This document shows, piece by piece, positions 23,296 to 34,125 of a DNA stretch of 64,000 bases. Numbering within the stretch: position 1 is the stretch's first letter; each line of letters begins with the position of its first letter. The stretch covers positions 558,001 to 622,000 of the forward strand of contig CM034133.1 of assembly GCA_019914995.1 (NCBI GenBank), given 5' to 3'. The position numbers were made by a program, and so were the translations under genes. Below the pieces are notes generated by a model. It saw only the letters and a list, made by a program, of their open reading frames with translations, ran no database searches and was not told the DNA's origin. This stretch comes from Acanthochlamys bracteata (Eukaryota; Streptophyta; Magnoliopsida; Pandanales; Velloziaceae).

Positions 23296-25479
23296 TCAAT
23301 ACAGAGAGAGAGCTAAGGAACTCATTAAACAGCAGTTTACCTCTTCCCCCTGTGGAACCCAGTTATTTGCTCTCAGATCAATGACATCTTGAACCATAAA
23401 CCTCAGACGTGATGCTAATTGCAGGTTCGTTGCAAGTTCCTTCAAACGACCAAAGTATTCATCATTGATACGGCGAGAGCAGGGGCTTTCATCCAGCTGC
23501 TTCCCTATAGTATTCAGGAATTGACAGATTGCTTCTACATTCTCCTCACCAGGGTAAGCTTTATGTTCAGTTTCGAAAAGTTCCTACAAAGTGATTTTAT
23601 CTATCAAGTTCTGCAATCATAAGAATGCAGCAGGAAGAACTATATAATCGGCATTAGTATAAACCTGGAGTATGTGATGACAGATATGCTCAGTTACCAT
23701 CCTGTGCTTTAGAAGTTCCCCGATAAAACGGATGTTACTGAGTTTTCGAAGTTTGATCAATCTTTCCTTATCCCTTCGTTCCATCTCCTGGTCAGGTCCG
23801 GACATCGTTCCAATTGCAGCACTTAAACTGTCAGCATCTTCAAAGGTCATCTGACAAAGATTCAAGAGTATACGGCGGAACGTAATCTCCTTTCCACCAG
23901 ATTCTTCACTGGGGAAAGGTGGAAGTTCATCATTAAGGTCAGAGCACAATTGGGCATACATCGGGCAAAAGGTCTGCTCTAGAACTGCTTTCTCAAAGAT
24001 AACACCTACAAGTCCCTGCAAGGACCATATTCTTAAACAGGTTAAGCTGAAGCAACGCTGAAATGAGATTATTTCAACCTGTTACTAGCAAGGACGTACC
24101 TTCAGAATGTCAGGTGTTGTGATTCCTGCATCAATCAGTTGGCCTTTAAGAAATACGTATTTCTCTGGTGTCAACTTGTTTAATATGCTACAAGTGAGAA
24201 AGTTTAAGACGTTATAGATCATCCAAATTTTCGTTCAGTATATAAGCTATGACGGAAGAACAACAATGACAGGAACCATCTTTGTCTGACACGATCATTA
24301 CTTGAACAAATCAAAGTAGAGCTGCAAATATCTCAGCACTTAACAAGTTTTTAAAAAAAACCATTTAAGTCAAGAAAATTGGAGTACCCTTCCACAGTTT
24401 TAAGAACCCGGTGTTCCTCTGAAAGATAGCCTCTTCTGGCTGTCCATGGAACTGCAGTCTTGCCTCTTCTGGCTCTCCATGGGACTGCAGCTTTACCACC
24501 TCTGGAAAAAAACTGGGAACTCTGCTGATTTGCTTGTTGCTGCATTGCATTTGATGAGAGCATCTCCTTGTTCTCGCGATGGGCGCCCCACCTATCCTCT
24601 CCAGTGCAATGGGATTGTAGAGATACACTACGCCAGTCACCATTGCTGCCTGGCTCCGAATAGCGATTTTGTGATGGACTAGACAACTATCAAAGAGAGA
24701 ATGTTAGCAGAAGTGTATGAGATGTGCGAGTACCCGAAATTTTTTAAAAATCTCACGTGTCGATTTGAGTCGTTTGAGTCACTGAAGTGGATGTTTGGAA
24801 AAACTTAATTATTTTTTCATTCCAACTTTTATTTCACATTTCTTACTAAAATTTTTAAAATATTTTATATAAAATAATTTTACATTATGAAATTATATTA
24901 TTAATTATTTTTATTATTTATTTTGAAATCAATAAAATTGAACTTATTTTTTAAAATCTTTTAATTTTTTTTCAGAAAAATTATTTTTCAATAATCATTT
25001 CTAAACATTCCCAAATCGATCTGAGCTTAAGCTTTTTTTATTTTGATTGTGCAGATTACTGTATTGAAATCCGTTTTGTTTTTAAAGCTTGATAATGCTA
25101 TTCCTTACCGTTGTCAGCATGGTTGCTGGACGTCGATGCTGTTCTGTTTTAATAAAATATTATGGTAATTCTTAGCTGGTTTTTATTGTTGCTGTTGTTG
25201 ATTATTTATGAAAATAAAGATTGTTTAAGTATTGTCTGAATTAAAGTATTCAAAATATTCTTTTGCATTTACTTTAAAATCTGTAAATAATTTATAAATA
25301 GGAACTTCTTGAAAAATAATCGCAAACAAAAGAGATACCTTGGTAAGGGTATCGGTAGCGTCGCCGTAGGCAGAGAGGGAACTAAGATTCTCGGGAGCGC
25401 TCGTATCAGGAACGAGAAGAAGGGGCTCATGAGACTCTCCGGAACGGGGACTACTAACCGTTGTATCTGCCGGCTTCAT
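23296..25479 (-). CDS. Truncated eIF(iso)4G-like gene: MIF4G domain kept, eIF4E-binding exons and C-terminus missing
   Basis: Exons complement(25339-25479, 24388-24686, 24100-24187, 23665-24015, 23341-23583) keep one frame. Reading on past the last donor reaches a stop at 23296-23298, giving about 388 residues against roughly 780 for normal eIF(iso)4G. Exon 1 ([20 protein letters not shown]) resembles the family N-terminus only loosely. Exon 2 has SQNRYSEPG and VPW-ARRG. The MIF4G region is excellent: [85 protein letters not shown]. The exons that carry the YTRDQLL eIF4E-binding motif are absent from the 652-nt first intron, where a MITE sits instead. No MA3 exons follow before the OB-fold gene. 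Either a decaying gene or a short MIF4G protein; the open frame argues for recent function. Confidence 0.8.
24429..24494 (-). repeat. 33-bp tandem duplication of the VPWxARRG motif
   Basis: Two head-to-tail 33-base copies in exon 2 of the truncated eIF(iso)4G gene encode VPWRARRG and VPWTARRG. As I recall, normal family members have one such motif just before the MIF4G region. Confidence 0.85.
24788..25013. mobile_element. MITE-like element in intron 1
   Basis: Starts TGGATGTTTGGAAAAACTTA; its end read in reverse begins GGGAATGTTTAGAAATGATT. The interior is AT-rich and non-coding. It occupies most of the intron that replaced exons 2 and 3 of eIF(iso)4G. Confidence 0.5.
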
Positions 25480-25870
25480 TTTTTTCCCTTCTCCTCGAGA
25501 TATGTGCTCTCTAGTTTTCTGATTAAACAACCACAACCGCACGATTAACGAAAACACAAGTAGTAGTAGAAGAAGAAACAGCTCTAGAAGCAGAGCAAAA
25601 ACGAGGAAGGGTTAAGGAAGGCTATGGGTTTTCTTTTAAGCTAAAGAACTTAATAGTGTGGTGATGGCACTCTCTATAAAGTCACATAATAAATTCCTTC
25701 GGCAAGAAGTAAAGTAACATGCTTTTACAAGATTCGCTAGAAATTCTACATCAATCCAAAATGTGTTTGGAAGTGAAAAAGATAATCTGAGATTGAGATG
25801 CAAAAAAAACTGCTGCTTCTGCATTATCAGGGAAACCAAACAAGAAAACAGAGCCAGGACAACAAGCAGA
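25480..25870 (-). promoter_or_regulatory. Duplicated 5' flank/promoter, copy 1
   Basis: The 5' flank of the truncated eIF(iso)4G gene is nearly identical to 33766-34125 (for example CTCGAGATATGTGCTCT, GATTAAACAACCACAACCGC, AAAACGAGGAAGGGTTAAGG, TAAATTCCTTCGGCAAGAAG). Promoter and leader were therefore duplicated with exon 1. Confidence 0.85.
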
Positions 25871-25919
25871 GAAAGAGATCAACTTTACAAAGTTGTCAAG
25901 AGCTTTAAGTAAAGCATCT

Positions 25920-26140
25920 TTTACATCCAAGTGCAACTCTTACCAGTTAAGGATCAGTAACATGGCTACAGCTCTTAAAGGAAGTATGTTTATAGACAAA
26001 AATCCAATACATTTCAGAAAAAAATATGCAAAACACATTATATGCTTGTGTATAAATCAGTAAACACATAATTTACACCAGCATGACTTTGTAAGGATTT
26101 TGTGCGACTGTGGCCAACATGTCGCAATATCAACCTGAAG
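25920..26140. repeat. Dispersed repeat Y, copy 2
   Basis: Counterpart of 18228-18530, in the 3' flank of the zinc-finger chimera and directly upstream of the duplicated promoter. Confidence 0.65.
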
Positions 26141-26548
26141 CCATCAGTCATTTGCATAAAAGTAAGAACACATGCAGCACAAACGCACTGAGCACGCCAC
26201 AGCTAGTGACTTACAATTTTACAGCAATGTGAAAGACAATTAAGTTACTGAAACCATGTAACCAATTGAACAGGAATGTAAAAGCTGGTAATCATCTCTC
26301 TGGTGCTAGTCGGTTATGCCAGTGCTCAAACGCTCGGAAAAGTTGCATCTGATACAGTTGGCGGCTTGGGCCAAACGTCAAGATTTGAAACTCCCGAGGC
26401 CAACACAGGCTCACATAAATCCCTCTGGTAGTGGTCAGTATCAACTGCAACAAGCATATAAACAGCATCGACAATTTAGGAGTGTATCCAAGGAAGGTAA
26501 GCAAGAGGCAGAGGCAGAATACCAACTGTCAAGCCACATTAACAAACT

Positions 26549-29500
26549 CTAAAATTTCATGACAAATCGAAACCATAAGTACATAAAAATCGCAGAAATT
26601 CCTATACCCAACAAGCAAAGTAACACGCTTCTCTCTGCCTGAGTTTCTTCCTCCTTGTTGCCAACTGCTTGACCTTTACCTTCACTGGCCTCCACTTTAG
26701 TTGGGATGACCTGTGTCTCTACGCCTAAATCTTCCTTATCCGCCATTACGTTAGTTTGAACAGCCTGGCCCTCTATCGGTGCATCTACCTTATTATTTAT
26801 GTCCTTGTTTCCCTTCAGTTCATTAACACCACAAGCTGTAGCGACAGCTGCAATTTTACTCTTATGCAGTGCATCCAACATGCCATTATGCTTCTTCCCT
26901 TTAAGATGGTCATCTAACATAGCTTGGCTGTTGCAGTCCAAATTGCACAGGTTGCAATGCCAAATAGTCTTCTTCTGCTCCTTAATTGCCCCATTATTAA
27001 CGGTCTTGAGTTTAGCACCAATTTTGCTTTCAACAGCTGTATGGTTTTGCTTCTTATCAATGGACTTATCCGCCTTTACGTTAGTTAGAACAGCCTGGCC
27101 CTCTATCGGTGCATCTACCTTATTATTTATGTCCTTGTTTCCCTTCAGTTCATTAACACCACAAGCTGTAGCAACAGCTGCAATTTTACTCTTATGCAGT
27201 GCATCCAACATGCCATTATGCTTCTTCCCTTTAAGATGGTCATCTAACATAGCTTGGCTGTTGCAGTCCAAATTGCACAGGTTGCACCGCCAAATAGTCT
27301 TCTTCTGCTCCTTATTTGCTCCATTATTAACGGTCTTGAGCTTAGCACCAATTTTGCTTTCAGCAGCTGTATGGTTTTGCTTCTTATCAATGGACTTATT
27401 CACCTTCACTTTAGTTTGTACAACCTGGGTCTCTATCTGTACATCTACCTTATTATTGATGTCCTTGTTTCCTTTCAGTTCATTAACACCAGAAGCTGTA
27501 GCGACAACTGCAACTTCATTCTTATGAAGTGCAGCCAACATGCCATTATGCTTCTTCCCTTTAAGATGATCATCTAACATAGCTTGGCTGTTGCAGTCCA
27601 AATTGCACAGGTTGCACTGCCAAATAGTCTTCTTCTGCTCCTTAATTGCCCCATTATTAACGGTCTTGAGTTTAGCACCAACTTTGCTTTCAGCAGCTGT
27701 ATGGTTTTGCTTCGTATCAACGGACTTATTCACCTTCACTTCAGTTTGTACAACCTGGGCCTCTATCTGTACATCTACCTTATTATTGATGTCCTTGTTT
27801 CCTTTCAGTTCATTAACACCAGAAGTAGTACCGACAACTGCAATTTTACTCTTATGCAGTGCATCCAACATGCCATTATGCTTCTTCCCTTTAAGATGGT
27901 CATCTAACATAGCTTGGCTGTTGCAGTCCAAACTGCACAGGTTGCAACGCCAAATAGTCTTCTTCTGCTCCTTATTTGCTCCATTATTAACGGTCTTGAG
28001 CTTAGCACCAATTTTGCTTTCAGCAGCTGTATGGTTTTGCTTCTTATCAATGGACTTAGTCACCTTCACTTTAGTTTGTACAACCTGGGCCTCTATCTGT
28101 ACATCTACCTTATTATTGATGTCCTTGTTTCCTTTCAGTTCATTAACACCAGAAGCAGTAGCAACAGTTGCAACTTTGTTCTTATCCGGTGCATCCAACA
28201 TTGCCTCATGCTTCTTCCCTTTAAGATGACCATCTAACATAGATTGGCTGTTGCAGTCCAAATTAGACTGTTTGCACTGGGAAATAGTCTTCTGCTCCTT
28301 ACTTCCTCCATCATTAACGGTCTTGAGCTCACTACCAGTTTTGCTCTCAGCAGAAGCATGGCTTTGCTTCTTATCAACTCTGTTAGGAACCACCTGCATG
28401 TTGCTATTTGTTTCGCCTTCATCAGCAACAGCATCATGCTTCTGCTTTTTATTGACCAACACAGGAACTGTCTTGAGATCACTGTTGCTTTTGCCTTCAG
28501 CATCAGTATTTTTCTGCTTTTGAGTAACTCCTGTAGTGATCCCACTATCACTTTTGCCAGCAGCAGCAGTGTTCTTTTGCGTTTCAGTAACTCTATTAGT
28601 GACTGGCTTGAGCTCACTATTGCTTTTGCCTTTGGTAGCTGATGCATGTTGAGCTGCATGCTTCCTCCCTTTCAGATGATCATCTAACATAGATTGGCTA
28701 TTGCAGTCCAAATTGCACAGTTTGCACCGCCAACAATTCTTCTGCTTCTTATTTGGTCCATTATTATTGGTCTTGAGCTCACTACCAGTTTTTCTCTCAG
28801 CAAACGCATGGCTTTGCTTCTTATCAACTCCGTTAGGAACAGCCTTCACCTCGCTATTTGTTTCGCCTTCATCAGCACCAGCCTCATGCTTCTGCTTTTT
28901 ATTGCACCACATGGGAACTGTCTTGAGATCATTGTTGCTTTCGCCTTCAGCATCAATATTTTTCTGCTTTTGAGTAACTCCTATATCGATTCCACTATCA
29001 CTTTTGCCAGCAGTAGCAGTGTTCTTTTGCTTTTCTGTAGCTCTTTCACTGACTGTCTTGAGCTCACTATTGCTTTTGCCTTTGGTAGCTGCCACAACTT
29101 TAGGTGAGATAGAAATACACTTTTTGGCAATGATAGCTACCTTACTGCCAGCAAGCTGCGATGCCTTAGATTTATGCTTTTTATCTTGGAGATGCTCATC
29201 CAGTGCCTCTTTACTTGTACAGCTTACTTTACACAGTGCGCAGCCCCATGCTCGTGGTTGCGGCAAAGGAAATTTTGCGTCCCCACTAGCTGTTAATTTT
29301 CTCTTAGTTCCTGATAGATTTACCAGTGATGGTTTAACCTGCAAAAGCAACCCAAGAGAAGAATGTATGTTTATAATGAAACTTACAGGATGTAAACTCA
29401 TCATCACAAAAACTACAGTAAAATCTCCTATTAACTTAGATTTCTCGTTATAGAGTAAAAATATCACACTAAAATTTGTTGACTATATTCACTTGAGTAA

Positions 29501-32500
29501 TACCAAAGTTAGCCAGTCATGTGTGGAGTCATCTTCAAATCGGTCATTCATATTTTCTTGTCAAATCAGCTACCAACTTTAGTAGTCCATTCATCAGTAG
29601 TCACTCCAATTGCTATAAATCAATTTCTTTTTCCAGCAAAGGAACATCTGTACTCAATGTAGAAATCTCCTCTTTAAACACGATGCTCGCAGATGAAAAA
29701 GATGAGCGTAGACCTTTCCGCACCTGTTATTCTTCACCTTCTAAATGGCTTTATGATAAAAGGAAACTCACATTGAAAACAAATATAATTCTTCTGGAAA
29801 TAGAAATTGATACTGCATCCACATATCCAAACCTTATGGCTAGATGTGCAGAATAACTACGGATGAAAGAAACACCAACTTAGCGACTCATTTGAAAGAA
29901 ACAAAACATGAGTTACCACATTGACTATGAGCCCAAAGGCAACTAACACCATCATATTACCCATCAACTTTTACATAAAAAATCTCATAAACATGGCCTA
30001 ATCTTTGGTAATAATCCTTGAATTTGAGGGCCAAGACAGAATAAAGAAACACAAACAAAAAACACAAAGCATACTCCCTCCGTCTCATGCACGCAGGCAC
30101 TAATAACTTTACATGAAACCTCACGAGTAATTGCAACCAGGAGTGCACATCGGACAATAACAAGAAATGCTTTCATTTTATGTATCATCCTAGAGCCTCA
30201 CTTGCACATTGGCTAACTGCTAACATTCCTAGATGTCATCCAAAAGTGTTTCTGAAAGTGATTAGTACCCTTTTCCCAAGTCTGTACTTGAAGGCAACAA
30301 TACAAGAATAGTTTTATCTATGGCTCTCTTTTCGTTCTAAGGATACAGGTTGATAAACTTGTCAGGCACAGAAAATGTTAGAACCAAAATGAATTAAATC
30401 CTACAAAGTGAATATAAAGAGAACAACTGCCTAGGGATAAAGAAACCACCTGACTGATTGTAGTACATTCTGCATCCTTCTTCCTTGCAGGCAAATCAAA
30501 GATGGTATTCGAGTCATTCAGATAAGTACCAAACCTCCTCCTTAACTCCCCTTCGGGTTGCTTTGCAGAAGACACTGCCACTCTTTCGGTGAACACGGAT
30601 TCACTATGCCTTCCCCTGGTTGTTAACGCACGCTCCATCTCAAGCTCCCTCCTGACTTCCTGTTCTAGAATCCTCCTCTCCTGCATTTCTCTTCTCACTT
30701 CCTCCTCGAGAATTCTTCTCTTCATCATCTCCCTAGCAATAGTCTCCTCTCGGATTCTCTCTTTCAACATCTCTCTCTCGAATGATGCTCTCCCAAAGAA
30801 AGGAGGTGGTGACGGTGGCATCATCTCACCGTTTGGAAATTCCTCACAAAAGCACAACATGCCAGCTGCACAAGCATCATACAGACAAGAAGAACAAATC
30901 TATTATAAAACTGATCTTTCCAAGAAATGAACCATGGACATTAAACGATTAGGCTGAATGCATGAACATCGGTCTTTTGTTTTTATGCATACACATCGAA
31001 AGAAATTATAATTTACAACGGAATTTAACCTTCAATGAAATCCTATGTTCAGAACAAAAATACCATCAACAAAATAAAAAAGATGTTTTTTTTTTTCATG
31101 ACTTGCAGCATCAAAATTCTGTCCAGGGCATATTAATCCAGATTAATCTTCAAAAAACCAAAGATTAGACTTTTCTTCGGACAACTGCAGTATGGAACAC
31201 AAACAAAACAAACTTCAAAATCAAAACAATCAAGTAAACAAGTTTGCCCCTTCAACTTCCAGATCATTAGAATCTACTAAATCTTGACAAAATCATCACT
31301 ATAACAATTAAAACAATCAGAGAAATTTAAGCTACAATATTCAACAATAATGTTTTACATACCACGGAATGCTTGTTCAGTAAAACAACCTTTGCAATAA
31401 GAAGATCCCAGTGGTGGCGGTCCGAAAAATGCGAAATCCATCACCTGATTTGAAATTCCACTAAAAATTCGAATTAGGAAAAAAAGTTTTTCCAGAATTG
31501 GGAAACGCTTGCTCTGCTTGACACTTTCATCGATCACATCAACAACTACTATGAGGGTCATAACACACCGGTCCACATAAGAAATATCAATATGGACAAA
31601 TAATATATAATACACATTGTTAAGTTTAACAATGGGCAGAGACAAGTCTCACATATTGTATATTTTTAATGTACATGCGCAGCTAAAAAAATGCAAGGTA
31701 AATGCTGACATGATAGTAGCACTAGTATCAAGACCAATATGAAGACAAATCTACCATTGTTGCTTCTCCATGCAACATCTCTTTATATCTACAGATGGAA
31801 ATTTTACGGAGTCAGCATCAGATCAACAAAAACACAGCTTCGAGTTGATCTCCTCGATTCTCCCAGTATGGAACACAAGACCATGCGTATTATACTGCAT
31901 TCCATATGTACACTAGCATTGTCCTCTATGAGGTGTTCTGGACCCACAATACATAGTTTGCTCTCGAGTATTAATGAAGTGTATAATAGAGCACAATCAA
32001 TACTGTAGCAAGTTTTAGAAGACTAACCAAGGATTACTGTTACTAGTTGAAAGAAGATTAACGTTCAACTGAACTAGGAATCACTTACATTTGCATCACT
32101 GCGAACCCAAGTTTGATCTCCACCGTGGCTTTCAGCTTCACTTTCTCGCTTAATCTTCAAGACTTCTTCAGGGATATCAACAGCCTGAACAAGAAAATTA
32201 TTAATTTGTCTTGGAATCCATGAAGAAATACAATTAGAGCCACTGCAGTATTACAGAAAACACTTTCTATGATATGTAGGTAATGAGAGCAAAAAACTCT
32301 CTAATGCAAGGAAACAATAGAAGTAGGTTGCCATGACAACTTCATGCTAAAACATCTAAAGAATATTGATTAAGAATTAAAAGATGCTAAAAGTTGCTAA
32401 ACGACGGGTACCTGGCATTGCTGCAACAGTTGGTCCCTTGTATTGTTAACATGTTCACCAGCCTCCAACCGTGAAACTGCACTCTGGAAACAAATGACAG

Positions 32501-33765
32501 TGATTAGCAAGAAGATATACTATCCTGCATGTTTTGTGCATAGAATAGGATAAAATGGGATAGTTAGGATTGATTAGGGCAGCATATGAGGATTAAGTTA
32601 GGTTAGTGTAGCCTAATCATATTCTTGGTGACATTGGGATGATAAAGTTTGACAAAATTAACACTGGATGTCTTGGGTAAGAGTAGGGATATGTATACTA
32701 CCAGATATGGTTGATCTAAAAGATAAATCAAATAACTTCGCTCGAACCTGATTATAACTGGTAATAGAGTTATGGGAAGATAATAAATAATAAGAAAAAG
32801 TGTAAAGATTCCAATGATCACGACTAGTCAACTATTGAGAACCAGAAAAAAACCAAATAACTAAAAAATCATAAGGAAGAAAAGAATCCATATATCAGCT
32901 ATTCAAACAAACATAAAGTCAGTCATAATGCTGTCATAAACTAACCCAAGCACACTACCATGACAACAGAAAACCACTATTGAGTGTACAGAATTTACAC
33001 CATCTTTGCAGTTTAACTCACTAACATATCATATTTCATGCTTCCCAGAGGAGCAGCAATAGGAAAAGAAAAGATTGTAAATAAATTTAAGCATCATAAT
33101 TCGCTTTCATATTCAAGCCGCATAACTAGATGGCAAAAGCTTATGCAACCAGATTACTGCAAACACGAAAGAGCAAAAAAACACTTTGAAGCTAATATTT
33201 AGATACAAAATACAATTAGGACAATCATATACAGGCTACATATTCAAACAGTGTGATGCCAAAGAAATAAACTTCAAAGAAACCCAGAGAACAGAAGCAA
33301 CCATGATTGAAACAAAAATAATAATAGCCAGCTTTGACAGCTTAGGGATAAATAAGTTCTACAAACTAAAAACAGAAGGATAAAAGTCACGAACACTCGG
33401 ATTTACTTTAAAATAAAAAGAAATTTTTATCAAATTTTTTAACTAAAAGGCAGCGGTCGTCACTGGAAAAGCCAATCAAATTTTCTCGCTACCAATAATC
33501 CTAGCAAAGAAACAACCAATCCAACCTGACAAAAAACCGAAACTTTTTCATACTAATGAAAATCGAAACTTTTCAACTAAATAGGAACTTCTTGAAAAAT
33601 AATCAGAAAGAAAAGAGATACCTTGAGGGTATCAATGACGGCGACGGAGGCAGAGAGCGAACTAAGATTCTCAGGAGCACTTGTCTCAAAGCTGGGAACG
33701 AAAAGTAGGGGCTCATGATACCCACCGGAACGGGGACTAATAACCGTGGGATCTGCCGCCTCCAT
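26549..33765 (-). CDS. Chimeric gene: eIF(iso)4G N-terminal exons fused to a multi-C2H2 zinc-finger protein
   Basis: Six exons, complement(33622-33765, 32412-32483, 32089-32184, 31363-31444, 30450-30865, 26549-29338), all in phase, give about 1199 residues. Exons 1-3 are eIF(iso)4G-like: SRLEAGEH then NTRDQLLQ, and AVDIPEEVLKIKRE then GGDQTW-R-DAN. Exon 4 starts GTG-ATG after a good acceptor (AAATCAG) and begins MDFAFFGPPPLGSSYCKGC. Exon 5 has the Arg/Glu heptad region typical of plant zf-met proteins (REEEI-like repeats such as ILEEEVRREMQERRILEQEV). Exon 6 has seven finger units of type CxxCxLDC...HLKGKKH; the third has lost its second Cys. By homology such fingers bind double-stranded RNA. 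The C-terminus (VLLCLLGIGISAIFMYLWFR) looks like a membrane anchor. Alternatively two transcripts exist, one ending after exon 3 and one starting at MDFAFF (31441). Confidence 0.75.
26770..28240 (-). repeat. 330-bp coding tandem array (zinc-finger units)
   Basis: The landmark TGCC(A/T)...ATGCTTCTTCCCTTTAAG recurs at 26881, 27211, 27541, 27871 and 28201, exactly 330 bases (110 codons) apart. Each unit carries one C2H2 finger, a linker with KDINNKVD and a KKQNHTA-ESK segment. Near identity indicates recent expansion or gene conversion. Confidence 0.95.
28230..29130 (-). repeat. 450-bp coding repeats upstream of the finger array
   Basis: CATCTAACATAGATTGGCT recurs at 28231 and 28681, and the flanking linkers (NSELK, QKNTAAAGKSDSGI, DAEGKSN-DLKTVP) are duplicated with it. 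The period is 450 bases (150 codons). The two repeat scales are nested in the same exon. Confidence 0.85.
29339..30449 (-). other. Intron 5 of the chimeric gene
   Basis: 1.1-kb intron between the Arg/Glu-rich exon and the finger exon. Donor CAG/GTGGTT is weak; acceptor TTTTGCAG/GT is good. Nothing coding is seen inside. Confidence 0.6.
31845..32015. repeat. Dispersed repeat X, copy 2
   Basis: Counterpart of 23020-23180. It lies in intron 3 of the chimeric gene, exactly between the eIF(iso)4G-derived exons and the zinc-finger exons. Confidence 0.75.
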
Positions 33766-34125
33766 TTTTTTTTACTTCTCCTCGAGATATGTGCTCTGTA
33801 GTTTTCTGATTAAACAACCACAACCGCACGATTAACGGAAACACAAGAAGTAGTAGTAGAAGAAGAAACAGAAGCAGAGCAAAAACGAGGAAGGGTTAAG
33901 GAAAGCTATGGGTTTTCTTTTAAAAAGCTAAAGAACTTAATAGTGCGGTGACGGCACTCTCTATAAAGTCCAATAATAAATTCCTTCGGCAAGAAGTAAA
34001 GTAACATGCTTTTACAAGATTCGCTAGAAATTCTACATCAAACCAAAATGTGAGGGAAGAATATTTAGTTAATCTGGGATTGACATGCAAAACAACTGTT
34101 TCTGCATTATCAGGGAAGCCTTTAC
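33766..34125 (-). promoter_or_regulatory. Duplicated 5' flank/promoter, copy 2
   Basis: Promoter and leader of the chimeric gene, nearly identical to 25480-25870. Similarity stops near 34120, which marks one duplication end. Confidence 0.85.

Noticed and set aside
24690..25330. Search for the missing eIF(iso)4G exons 2-3 in the downstream copy
   Set aside because: The interval is AT-rich and MITE-like; no trace of the TRDQLL or AVDIPEE exons.
26799..28659. Long plus-strand ORFs (up to 242 codons) opposite the zinc-finger exon
   Set aside because: They repeat with the same 330-bp period and are antisense shadows of the finger array.
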